From Minisyncoccota bacterium (GTDB lineage Bacteria > Patescibacteriota > Minisyncoccia > Phycocordibacterales > UBA2100), in the NCBI GenBank assembly GCA_020058565.1, contig JAGVDT010000109.1:1-9548 (forward strand): a stretch of DNA of 9,548 nt, in the 5' to 3' direction. Under the pieces are notes generated by a model. It was not told the DNA's origin. It did no database searches and worked only from the letters and a program-made list of their open reading frames with translations. Position numbers and translations under genes: made by a program. Positions 1 through 5,148 of the stretch are shown piece by piece. Position 1 is the first letter of the stretch. Each line of letters starts with the position of its first letter.

Positions 1-450
1 CATCACCCATGCGGCGCTCAATATCCATCCCGCGTTCATCGCTGCCAGAACGCATGCGCACATCAAAGCTCCCAAAAGGTCCACGCGAACTTTACGTTCC
101 AGCAAATGCTGGTGTGGAATGTCATAAAACATCAGACTGTATTTCCCTGCCGCCACCATGAAAAGCACGAGGCCGCAGAGCGCAAACTGCTGCGGGTTTC
201 CCAAGGACGCTGCCAAGAAAAAATACAGCCCGGCCAAAGATATGTCGGCAAGCGCGTGTTTTCCATGATCTAGCGGTATCAGAGAACTAAACAAGCGAAC
301 GGAAGGATATGTATTGATGACCAGGAGCGCGTAAAAAATCGCCAGTGGCAGCGACTCTCGCCAATCGTATATAAAAAGAAAACCGCCCAAAACTCCTGCG
401 AAGGTCGCGATAAGCGTAAAAAATGTTGCGCGTCGAATCGAATAGCTCAT
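1..450 (-). CDS. Polytopic membrane protein, C-terminus outside the window
   Basis: An open frame runs from an ATG at 448-450 to the window edge, giving 150 codons without a stop. The product is very hydrophobic, with about five candidate membrane segments near residues 8-28, 34-54, 66-84, 88-105 and 121-145, joined by short charged loops. No family is recognised. The start is well supported: an AGGTGA ribosome site overlaps the stop codon of the glycosyltransferase just upstream, and only 5 nt separate the two genes, so the pair is probably co-transcribed and translationally coupled. Next to a GT2 enzyme, a role in lipid-linked sugar or cell-envelope metabolism is possible but only inferred. 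Certainty is high that it is coding and low on function. Confidence 0.75.
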   Translation of the reverse strand, partial: MSYSIRRATFFTLIATFAGVLGGFLFIYDWRESLPLAIFYALLVINTYPSVRLFSSLIPLDHGKHALADISLAGLYFFLAASLGNPQQFALCGLVLFMVAAGKYSLMFYDIPHQHLLERKVRVDLLGALMCACVLAAMNAGWILSAAWVM

Positions 451-455
451 GTCAC

Positions 456-1163
456 CTATCGTACGTCTTGATATTTTACCGTATATGGCTTCCCAAAAAG
501 CACAGGCCATAGATAATTCACTGCGTAGCGAATGTTGGCCTTGAATACGCCTTCTTTTTCAAATCTGCGGGCGGAAGCGTATACGAAAAAATCCGACCGG
601 AAAAGAACTTTGCCGACTTCGCTCAGGCGGCGCGCGATGTCAGTGTCTTCTCCATAAAACTTTATCGAGGTGTCGAAGCCGCCGATATCTTCGATAGCGC
701 TTTTCTTTGCGATGAAATTTCCGCCAAGGATCATGTAGCCGACTATCCGGTACACCAGCGGAGCGATGAGCCAAAAACCGTTTAGAGCCGCGAGGCGCCA
801 CCCCGAAATGCCGAAATATTTGCGCGGGCCGCTAAGCGCCACGATGTGCGGGTTTTCGGCAAATATGCGCTCCGCCGCATCAAACCACGTGTCGGAGAGA
901 TGCGTGTCGGCGTCTATGTAGGCGATGTACTCGCTCTCTGTGGCGTTGAGTCCGGCAAGGCGCGCGTAGGTGAGGCCTTTTGTCTTTTCGTGCACTACTC
1001 GTGCGCCATGCTCTTGGGCGATTGCTGCGGTGCGATCAGTAGAGGCATTGTCCACGACGATGATCTCGCGAAATCTCCCCCGCGAAACTTTATGTGCAAT
1101 ATCAATAGTCTCGGCGATATCGCTTTCTTCGTTGTATGCGCAGACCACAAGAGTAATGTCCAT
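456..1163 (-). CDS. Family 2 glycosyltransferase
   Basis: GT-A fold glycosyltransferase that would move a sugar from a nucleotide donor to a lipid or glycan acceptor at the inner face of the membrane. From the start used here (235 aa) the visible motifs are VVCAYNEE at the N-terminus, VVDNAST (36-42), the metal-binding DAD in IDADT (84-86), a glycine turn LGGN (146-149) and the acidic GED with IARR (171-179) typical of the catalytic base and acceptor region. A short hydrophobic stretch near 129-145 may touch the membrane. The frame also holds an earlier GTG (1202) and ATG (1190). The ATG at 1163 is preferred because family homology begins there and the extra residues are encoded by an inverted repeat. 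No strong ribosome site is seen. The membrane-protein gene follows after 5 nt. Substrate cannot be told. Confidence 0.88.
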   Translation of the reverse strand: MDITLVVCAYNEESDIAETIDIAHKVSRGRFREIIVVDNASTDRTAAIAQEHGARVVHEKTKGLTYARLAGLNATESEYIAYIDADTHLSDTWFDAAERIFAENPHIVALSGPRKYFGISGWRLAALNGFWLIAPLVYRIVGYMILGGNFIAKKSAIEDIGGFDTSIKFYGEDTDIARRLSEVGKVLFRSDFFVYASARRFEKEGVFKANIRYAVNYLWPVLFGKPYTVKYQDVR

Positions 1164-1276
1164 CCCGTTAGAAACAGGATGCGTCTCCATCGGAGCTCGC
1201 ACCCAATTCGACTAAAGCGAATAAAACCAACCTCCCGCCAGGCTCATAACTTGTGCATCCTCTGTTTCTAACGGGA
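1163..1276. repeat. Inverted repeat, arms CCCGTTAGAAAC / GTTTCTAACGGG
   Basis: The left arm at 1163-1182 (tcccgttagaaacag plus gatgc) pairs with the right arm at 1255-1276, with one 2-nt bulge, giving 20 bp around a 72-nt centre. On the coding strand of the glycosyltransferase the hairpin ends at the ATG at 1163, and the only ribosome-site-like purines (AACGGG) lie in the stem. It could be a dispersed miniature repeat, a translational control hairpin, or both. From memory, reading frames through CCCGTTAGAAA palindromes (PVRN / VSNG) turn up in Patescibacteria proteins, which favours a dispersed repeat; this was not checked. Confidence 0.8.
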
Positions 1277-1298
1277 CCCATAAACGCATATTATACAG

Positions 1299-1370
1299 GG
1301 TGCCTAAAGAGAATCGGACTCTTGTCGCCGGTACCACAAACCGGAGCTTTACCACTAAGCTATAGGCACC
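1299..1370 (-). tRNA. tRNA-His (GTG anticodon)
   Basis: The complementary strand folds into a full cloverleaf. It has an 8-bp acceptor stem GGTGCCTA / TAGGCACC, whose outermost G-C pair is the G-1:C73 pair diagnostic of histidine tRNA. The D stem is GCTT/AAGC with GG in the loop. The anticodon stem CCGGT/ACCGG carries loop TTGTGGT, so the anticodon is GTG (1335-1337 on plus). The variable loop has 4 nt and the T stem is AAGAG/CTCTT. The T loop is TCCGATT, so position 55 is C rather than the near-universal U. CCA is not encoded (CTG follows C73). Confidence 0.96.
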
Positions 1371-1411
1371 ATCTACGATCGTTCCTTGAGTAAACCACGA
1401 TCTCGCCCCTC

Positions 1412-1439
1412 ATCATAATGATGAACGAGAAAATGGCAA
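1412..1439 (-). promoter_or_regulatory. Promoter of tRNA-His
   Basis: On the minus strand TTGCCA (1434-1439) is followed after 16 nt by TATGAT (1412-1417), each one base from the sigma-70-type consensus. Transcription would start about 35 nt before the tRNA 5' end. The -10 lies in a small palindrome, CATCAT-A-ATGATG (1411-1423), a possible but unproven operator. The rest of the gap from 1371 to 1469 shows nothing else. Confidence 0.55.
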
Positions 1440-1469
1440 TTACGGTATGGCCAAGCCAAATTGCTCGGC

Positions 1470-2573
1470 TTAATGTATTGATTTCTCAAGCTGCGGCGTA
1501 GAAGACGCATTTTCTACGGTAAACGAAACCCTGCCTATCACCGATCCGTTCGGCGTAAGCAAGCTCACGCGCCACTTCCCTGCTTTCGGATTTGTTTTTA
1601 GCGAATATCCGCGGTAGCCGCCATCGCGTCCGCCGCTGATACTGAGATTAAATTTGCTTTCTTGCACCCATTCGCCGCGAGACTCATCGTAGCGCTGCCA
1701 TAGATACGTGACGGGAGTCGAAAGTCCCGTGGGGGCAAAGACGGCAGTAAAGACGTAGACCGTATCGCTTCCGCTTTTATGAAACGTTTGAGCAGTCGGC
1801 AAAATTGATTCATGCCATTTGCGCGGTTCGCCCTGGAGCTCGTACGTACCGTCAGGAAGTTTCTTCACACTGTGATATACGCCCGCGTCTTTAAGCGCGA
1901 GCGGCAGTGGCGGTATCAGATTGGTGAAATACAGGAACGTGATCAGCGCCCACAAGGCGGCAATCGAGCGCGCCGAGCGCGTACGCTCGGATTTTTCGAG
2001 GACCGGCGTCACATACGAAAGCGCATACAAAAGCGCCACCGTAATTCCTACGGCAACGAGTCCGCTCAGGATAAACATAAAATCCCCGATGTGGTGGAAA
2101 ACGATCGGCAAGAAAAATATCAGGAATAAAAATAGTGCCGAAAAATACATCGCGATCTGCACCGAAAAGCGCATGTAGAGTTTGCGAAATCTTTCATTGC
2201 CGACCATCAAACATGCGAGTACCGCCACAAATATCCAGGTGCCATAAAAAGATGCTGAGCGGCTATAGAGCGACACGAATCCGCTAAAGAGAGCTCCGAA
2301 AGCAAACTGCTGTATCACCGGGAGCGCCGGCGACGCCCAGAGTATCCAGCGGTGTTTGATGCGCCCTGCCTCGACGGCGTTTAGTAGAATTATCCCTCCC
2401 GCTGCGAGCGCAAGGTAAAACAAGAGTAGTGCGTTGCTCTGCCACAGGTCTACGCGACGAAGCAGGATAAATGTATCGAGCAAAAAGCCAACAATGAGCG
2501 AGAGCGGCGAAGTAAACCGCTCATGAAACTGAATGAGCTCTTCGAGATCTTTTGGAATGTATCTGCGGATCAT
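1470..2573 (-). CDS. Seven-helix membrane protein with C-terminal DUF2914-like domain
   Basis: From the ATG at 2573 this is a 367-aa protein. The first 225 residues hold about seven membrane helices (roughly 22-39, 46-66, 77-102, 110-125, 138-158, 163-188, 203-222). The last third is soluble and probably outside: residues 285-353 read like DUF2914, with TYLWQRYDES, a GYRGYSLKT turn, GKWRVSLLTPNGSVIGRVSF and a final beta strand. DUF2914 has no known reaction; in membrane proteins it is taken as an extracytoplasmic beta domain. The frame stays open to a GTG at 2615, but the GGAGG there touches the codon and the extra residues are polar and repeat-encoded. The ATG at 2573 has an extended -10 exactly 6 nt upstream, so it is preferred. 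It is a single gene, and a role in the envelope is inferred. Confidence 0.82.
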   Translation of the reverse strand: MIRRYIPKDLEELIQFHERFTSPLSLIVGFLLDTFILLRRVDLWQSNALLLFYLALAAGGIILLNAVEAGRIKHRWILWASPALPVIQQFAFGALFSGFVSLYSRSASFYGTWIFVAVLACLMVGNERFRKLYMRFSVQIAMYFSALFLFLIFFLPIVFHHIGDFMFILSGLVAVGITVALLYALSYVTPVLEKSERTRSARSIAALWALITFLYFTNLIPPLPLALKDAGVYHSVKKLPDGTYELQGEPRKWHESILPTAQTFHKSGSDTVYVFTAVFAPTGLSTPVTYLWQRYDESRGEWVQESKFNLSISGGRDGGYRGYSLKTNPKAGKWRVSLLTPNGSVIGRVSFTVENASSTPQLEKSIH

Positions 2574-2579
2574 GCGGGA

Positions 2580-2588
2580 ATGATAGCA
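2580..2588 (-). promoter_or_regulatory. Extended -10 promoter giving a leaderless DUF2914 mRNA
   Basis: The minus strand reads TGC-TATCAT, then 6 nt (TCCCGC), then the ATG at 2573. An extended -10 at this spacing would put the transcript 5' end at or next to the A of the start codon. No Shine-Dalgarno lies before this ATG, and no convincing -35 is seen. Confidence 0.45.
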
Positions 2589-2629
2589 ATAAATTCTGTG
2601 CGCAGGAGAGGACACCCTCCCAGGCGCTC

Positions 2630-2653
2630 ACTTTGATTCAGTCGAATCAAAGT
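2630..2653. repeat. Perfect 10-bp palindrome in the tRNA-Leu element
   Basis: ACTTTGATTC (2630-2639) and GAATCAAAGT (2644-2653) pair perfectly around a 4-nt loop. No T tract follows on either strand, so it is not a classical terminator. The equivalent place in the tRNA-Arg element also has a palindrome, TTGAATTC / GAATTCAA (5404-5429), with a different sequence. Confidence 0.75.
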
Positions 2654-2657
2654 TCCG

Positions 2658-2704
2658 CTCGGGCCTGCTCAGACATCCCCGTCTGCTGACGGGTCCCCAG
2701 TTCT
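2658..2704 (-). ncRNA. Structured core, copy 1 (covarying stem-loop)
   Basis: Written on plus: the box CTCGGGCCTGCTC (2658-2670), then stem CCCGTC / GACGGG (2678-2683, 2688-2693) closing a TGCT loop, then TCCCC. Copy 2 at 5431-5476 has the identical 13-bp box, the identical loop and TCCCC, but its stem is GACCCATTC / GAATGGGTC. Stem bases change in matched pairs while loop and box stay fixed, which points to a conserved RNA or single-strand DNA structure. The strand follows the adjacent tRNA. No known RNA family was recognised, and a purely DNA function is equally possible. Confidence 0.45.
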
Positions 2705-2727
2705 CGCTTTCTCGTTCTCTCCGGCTG

Positions 2728-2773
2728 AAAACACTAAGGCCCGAACGACATGCGTTCGGGACCTAAGTGTTTT
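2728..2773 (-). terminator. Hairpin terminator after tRNA-Leu
   Basis: The arms 2728-2747 (AAAACACTAAGGCCCGAACG) and 2753-2773 pair with one small internal offset around a 5-nt loop. Four A/T pairs lie at the base, and a TTTT run follows on the minus strand. It begins 2 nt past the tRNA-Leu 3' end. The paired region continues outward: CTCTCCGGC (2717-2725) is complementary to GCCGGAGAG (2779-2787) inside the tRNA 3' strand, so the whole can form one longer hairpin that invades the tRNA. Confidence 0.65.
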
Positions 2774-2775
2774 AG

Positions 2776-2859
2776 TGCGCCGGAGAGGACTCGAACCTCC
2801 ACGCCAATTACGGCCTACGCACCTCAAGCGCAGTAGTCTACCAATTTCTACACCGGCGC
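2776..2859 (-). tRNA. tRNA-Leu (GAG anticodon)
   Basis: An 84-nt class II tRNA on the minus strand. The acceptor stem is GCGCCGG/CCGGCGC with discriminator A73. The D loop contains TTGG. The anticodon stem TGCGC/GCGTA has one U-G wobble, and loop TTGAGGT gives anticodon GAG (2823-2825 on plus). The long variable arm GCC-GTAATT-GGC is typical of leucine tRNAs. The T stem is GGAGG/CCTCT with a normal TTCGAGT loop. CCA is not encoded (CTA follows A73). Confidence 0.96.
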
Positions 2860-2868
2860 GTCAGGGGC

Positions 2869-2874
2869 ATTCTA
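2869..2874 (-). promoter_or_regulatory. -10 element of tRNA-Leu
   Basis: TAGAAT on the minus strand ends 9 nt before the tRNA-Leu 5' end, so the transcript would begin almost at the mature end. The region upstream is AT-rich with no clear -35. It is divergent to the promoter of the plus-strand gene at 2965. Confidence 0.4.
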
Positions 2875-2921
2875 ATTCAAAAATCAGGAAAAAACTAGGC
2901 AAGAAGCAACACACTTCTATA

Positions 2922-2958
2922 TGCTATAGTCCCCACGGACGCTAGGTCCGCACAGGAG
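2922..2958 (+). promoter_or_regulatory. Extended -10, 5' UTR hairpin and ribosome site of the 127-aa gene
   Basis: TGC-TATAGT (2922-2930) is an extended -10; no clear -35 is seen. A 5-bp hairpin CGGAC / GTCCG (2936-2950) sits at the predicted transcript start. AGGAG (2954-2958) lies 6 nt before the ATG at 2965, the best Shine-Dalgarno in the window and the reason for this start. Confidence 0.55.
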
Positions 2959-2964
2959 AAAACG

Positions 2965-3348
2965 ATGTGCATACATTGTGTGACTGATATCTGCGCCGTC
3001 TTTGACGCACTTGCCGCCCGCTACTATCGAGATTTTCCGGTAGTCACCAACGAAAACGAGTACAGACGGAAGAAGTACATGCCAATGGACGTGAGCAACG
3101 CTCCACGTGCAGCTGATGGCTTCGACACGCTCAAGAGCCTTATCGATCGAGCACCAGGTATCGGCTTCGAGCCGTGGGAGTTCAAGACCGAGCTCGCCAA
3201 ACGCTCCGGCTTTGGCGAACAAATCGAAGCGTGGGCCAATCAGGATAAGGTCCCGAACGGCCTGGCTCGAAAGATCATCCTGTCATGCGCAGAGGACATC
3301 CTCCTCGAGCGGGGTGCACGACCCCAGCTTTCCCTGAAAGCTGCCTGA
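2965..3348 (+). CDS. Small cytosolic protein of unknown function (127 aa)
   Basis: This is the only protein gene on the plus strand. It is a compact unit with an extended -10, a strong Shine-Dalgarno, a 127-aa frame and a strong terminator. The N-terminus has a CIHC motif (residues 2-5) and a further Cys near 10. There is no signal peptide or membrane segment. Residues 70-108 (the region around EFKTELAKRSGFGEQ and the DKVPNGLARK stretch) loosely resemble the helix spacing of an XRE-type helix-turn-helix, but the match is too weak to call a DNA-binding protein. Codons often end in C or G. Independent signals and opposite orientation are compatible with an acquired or separately regulated gene. 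The family is not recognised. Confidence 0.72.
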   Translation: MCIHCVTDICAVFDALAARYYRDFPVVTNENEYRRKKYMPMDVSNAPRAADGFDTLKSLIDRAPGIGFEPWEFKTELAKRSGFGEQIEAWANQDKVPNGLARKIILSCAEDILLERGARPQLSLKAA

Positions 3349-3362
3349 CGGCTTTACTCCGA

Positions 3363-3403
3363 AGCTCTGCACTAGCCTTCGGCTGGTGCAGAGCTCATTT
3401 TTT
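3363..3403 (+). terminator. Rho-independent terminator of the 127-aa gene
   Basis: AGCTCTGCAC...GTGCAGAGCT forms a stem of 14-15 bp (one T-G pair) from 3363 to 3395 around a CTTCG loop, followed by TTTTTT at 3398-3403. It starts 14 nt after the stop codon. It also separates this gene from the converging rplS. Confidence 0.9.
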
Positions 3404-3422
3404 ATGACCCTCTATTTTCAAC

Positions 3423-3839
3423 CTATGCCTCAGTCGGGACTTCAGTTGTAGCAGCTTCTGCTACAGGGGCTTCCGTGCCGCTCATCATGCGGGTGCGGCG
3501 CAGCTGGCGGCGAGCTTCGCGAGCTACTTTGTCGCGAATGTAGTAGAGCTTTGCGCGGCGCACGCGTGCGCGCTTTACTATTTCGACTTTCTCGATCATT
3601 GGAGTGTAGAGCGGGTAGATTTTTTCTACACCCACGCCAGAGGCAACACGGCGCACCGTAAAAGTGCCGCCGGCTTCAGTACCGTGTTTGCGAGCCAGTA
3701 CAAGGCCTTCGAACACCTGAATGCGGAATTTGCCTTTGCCTTCTTCGATTTTCTGGTGCACGCGGACAGTATCCCCCGCTCGGATATCGAGGTTTTTGCG
3801 GGCTGCTATGTCTACCGGTGAAATGACTACCTTATTCAT
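3423..3839 (-). CDS. rplS: 50S ribosomal protein L19
   Basis: L19 sits at the 30S-50S interface of the ribosome. The 138-aa product shows the family pattern throughout: an N-terminal helix, GDTVRVHQKIEEGKGKFRIQ (22-41), FEGLVLARK (43-51), VEKIYPLYTP (71-80), and the basic signature VKRARVRRAKLYYIRDK (88-104). Usual length is about 115 aa; here a 20-residue Ala/Glu/Thr-rich tail follows the basic core, probably disordered. An in-frame GTG lies at 3869, but the ATG at 3839 has AAGGA 5 nt upstream and matches the family N-terminus. It does not sit next to trmD or rpsP as in many bacteria, and has its own promoter. Confidence 0.97.
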   Translation of the reverse strand: MNKVVISPVDIAARKNLDIRAGDTVRVHQKIEEGKGKFRIQVFEGLVLARKHGTEAGGTFTVRRVASGVGVEKIYPLYTPMIEKVEIVKRARVRRAKLYYIRDKVAREARRQLRRTRMMSGTEAPVAEAATTEVPTEA

Positions 3840-3859
3840 GTGATTCCTTAGGTCGCGGC

Positions 3860-3888
3860 ACTGTACCACGAGGCACGGCGAGACGCAA
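3860..3888 (-). promoter_or_regulatory. Promoter of rplS
   Basis: On the minus strand TTGCGT (3883-3888) and TACAGT (3860-3865) are spaced by 17 nt. The transcript would have a leader of about 15 nt carrying the AAGGA ribosome site. The -35 overlaps no upstream coding sequence; the 265-aa gene ends at 3896. Confidence 0.5.
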
Positions 3889-3895
3889 CATTTCT

Positions 3896-4693
3896 TTACT
3901 TTCTGGCGGGTGTGTATGGCGACAGCAAACCCTCTGCAACGTGTATCAGCGCCTGCGCGGCATCTTCGGCATGTGGTTCTTTATTGCGGACACCCTGTGC
4001 CACGACCGCAACGAGGGGTCCTAGCAAGCCTACTTTTTCGCGGATCCCGCTTTGGACCACTCCTACATAAAAGCCACCTTTTACAAGAGTCGTGCACTGA
4101 ACCAGCGCCTGATAGTACCAATCGTTCTGCATATATTCCAAGTCCTTGGCGGCAGACTGCTCAAAATACTCACTGACTTCCTGGGGAGTTTGCCGAAGTT
4201 TCGCATTTTGCTTGGCCGCCAGATCCTCCAATTGCGGGTCACCTAATTTTCCAACTCGAGCTCGCAAATATGCCAATAGCTTCACTGCCTCGGGCAATCG
4301 GCCTTGCACCACTCCCCTGGCGGCGTCGCATGCCTTCGCCGAAGAGCGATCAGTAAGTATGACGGAGAGATTTGACAAGCTGCCTCTGTCTCCCAACGCT
4401 CTTATCACGTTTCTTTGGGCATCACCTAACTTCTCAAGCAATTGACTCTGTTTCTCCGAAAGCCCGTCTCCAATGATCACTTCTTGCTCAATCGGTGCTT
4501 TGGTCCCGGATCTTTCTGAGGCCGGGATACTGACTGCCGCTACTAGCGCAAGGATACGAGCCGCGTCCGCCGCATATTCTTTCACCTTGCGGCTTCTTTC
4601 GAGACTCCGCTGCCGGCGCCTCCAGGCTTCCGGGTCCCGGATCTCTAAAGGCGTCGGTTCGCGCGAATCAGGATGTTTCGGTTGTTCTGGCAT
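3896..4693 (-). CDS. Membrane-anchored protein of unknown function (265 aa)
   Basis: The first 43 residues are highly charged and rich in Arg and Glu. One hydrophobic segment (about 44-59, ILALVAAVSIPAS) looks like a single anchor or uncleaved signal. The remaining 200 residues are mostly helical and predicted outside the cytosol, with Cys122 and Cys200 as the only cysteines, which could pair. A glycine/valine-rich stretch near 205-235 might contact the membrane. No family is recognised. The ATG at 4693 lies 16 nt downstream of the acylphosphatase stop with only a weak AGG before it, so it is probably the second gene of that transcript. The shared transcript does not suggest a functional link. 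Confidence 0.75.
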   Translation of the reverse strand: MPEQPKHPDSREPTPLEIRDPEAWRRRQRSLERSRKVKEYAADAARILALVAAVSIPASERSGTKAPIEQEVIIGDGLSEKQSQLLEKLGDAQRNVIRALGDRGSLSNLSVILTDRSSAKACDAARGVVQGRLPEAVKLLAYLRARVGKLGDPQLEDLAAKQNAKLRQTPQEVSEYFEQSAAKDLEYMQNDWYYQALVQCTTLVKGGFYVGVVQSGIREKVGLLGPLVAVVAQGVRNKEPHAEDAAQALIHVAEGLLSPYTPARK

Positions 4694-4709
4694 ACCTGAA
4701 GTCTATAGC

Positions 4710-4982
4710 TCAATACTCGATAGTAAAATTCTCAAACACCCCGGTTTGTGGACGAAACTCCGCACGCACCGCTTCGACCTTAGATAAAAATGAGCCCCTA
4801 TGAAGCTTCGCCACCAACTTTTCCAACGCTTCGCGGCCACCCTGTGCCACCACCTCGACGGTGCCATCTGATAGATTTTGCACGTAGCCGACAAGACCGA
4901 GCTTCGTGCCCGTACGCTGCACAAAATCGCGCATCATTACCATCTGTACTCGGCCGGAGACTATCGCATGAAGTTCTTGCAT
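4710..4982 (-). CDS. acyP: Acylphosphatase
   Basis: A small cytosolic enzyme that hydrolyses acyl phosphates such as acetyl or carbamoyl phosphate. The 90-aa length is normal for the family. The phosphate loop and catalytic arginine appear as SGRVQMVMMRDFV (9-21; Arg18), and the second catalytic residue as Asn36 in VQNLSDGTVEVVAQG (34-48). The glycines usual in the loop (GVQGVGFR type) are replaced by methionines at 14 and 16, so the loop is bulkier, yet both catalytic residues remain. The C-terminal strand ending FENFTIEY fits. No Shine-Dalgarno is present; a TACAAT hexamer lies exactly 6 nt before the ATG. It is divergent from tRNA-Val and is first in a two-gene unit. Confidence 0.92.
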   Translation of the reverse strand: MQELHAIVSGRVQMVMMRDFVQRTGTKLGLVGYVQNLSDGTVEVVAQGGREALEKLVAKLHRGSFLSKVEAVRAEFRPQTGVFENFTIEY

Positions 4983-4988
4983 AGAGGT

Positions 4989-4994
4989 ATTGTA
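4989..4994 (-). promoter_or_regulatory. -10 element giving a leaderless acylphosphatase mRNA
   Basis: TACAAT on the minus strand is separated by 6 nt (ACCTCT) from the ATG at 4982, which puts the expected transcription start at the start codon. The best -35 candidate 17 nt upstream is poor. Confidence 0.45.
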
Positions 4995-5002
4995 CTAAAA
5001 GA

Positions 5003-5031
5003 TTGAAATGGATCGAATTGTAGCGTATTCT
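5003..5031 (+). promoter_or_regulatory. Promoter of tRNA-Val
   Basis: TTGAAA (5003-5008) and TATTCT (5026-5031) have the ideal 17-nt spacing. The -10 ends 9 nt before the tRNA 5' end, so the 5' leader would be only a few bases. It overlaps the region used by the divergent acylphosphatase promoter. Confidence 0.7.
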
Positions 5032-5040
5032 CTCTCGTAC

Positions 5041-5116
5041 GGGCGATTAGCTCAGTTGGTAGAGCGGCGACTTTACACGTCGACGGTCGCGGGTTCAAGT
5101 CCTGCATCGCCCACCA
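5041..5116 (+). tRNA. tRNA-Val (TAC anticodon)
   Basis: A complete cloverleaf. The acceptor is GGGCGAT/ATCGCCC and the D stem GCTC/GAGC with GTTGG in the loop. The anticodon stem GCGAC/GTCGA has a G-A opposition at 27:43, and loop TTTACAC gives anticodon TAC (5074-5076). The T stem GCGGG/CCTGC has one G-U, and the T loop is TTCAAGT. A73 is followed directly by CCA (5114-5116), so this is the only one of the four tRNAs here with an encoded CCA end. Confidence 0.97.
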
Positions 5117-5127
5117 AATATGTGGAG

Positions 5128-5148
5128 AGCAATGAATTTTGCTTTTTT
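5128..5148 (+). terminator. Terminator of tRNA-Val
   Basis: AGCAA (5128-5132) pairs with TTGCT (5139-5143) and can be lengthened by G-T pairs. TTTTTT follows. The stem is short, but placement 11 nt after the tRNA and the T run fit a Rho-independent terminator. Confidence 0.55.

Larger units (their letters stand above)
2598..2790. repeat. Miniature element bounded by direct repeats of the tRNA-Leu 3' end
   Basis: GTGCGCaGGAGAGGAC at 2598-2613 repeats GTGCGCcGGAGAGGAC at 2775-2790 in the same orientation (15/16). The second copy is the tRNA-Leu 3' end: one base beyond the discriminator, the acceptor 3' strand and part of the T stem. Between the copies, in plus order, lie a 10-bp palindrome (2630-2653), the box CTCGGGCCTGCTC (2658-2670), a TGCT-loop stem-loop (2678-2693), and a long hairpin next to the tRNA. 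The same parts in the same order lie beside tRNA-Arg at 5348-5555. No open frame fills it. Whether it is mobile is inference. Confidence 0.6.

Noticed and set aside
846..1271. Plus-strand frame of 141 codons opposite the glycosyltransferase
   Set aside because: It lies antisense to a clear GT2 gene and runs through the inverted repeat; its Cys/Arg-rich product has no protein-like pattern.
1163..1276. Integron attC-like site
   Set aside because: The arms contain GTTAGAA and TTCTAAC, but in the reverse order to attC (RYYYAAC first, GTTRRRY last), and no integrase or cassette array is present.
1445..1475. Terminator for the DUF2914 gene (AAGCC...GGCTT)
   Set aside because: Only 5 bp of stem with a 9-nt loop and no T run follows.
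3170..3290. XRE-type helix-turn-helix in the 127-aa protein
   Set aside because: Hydrophobic spacing is suggestive, but key positions and the turn are not convincing by eye, so it is not used in the product name.
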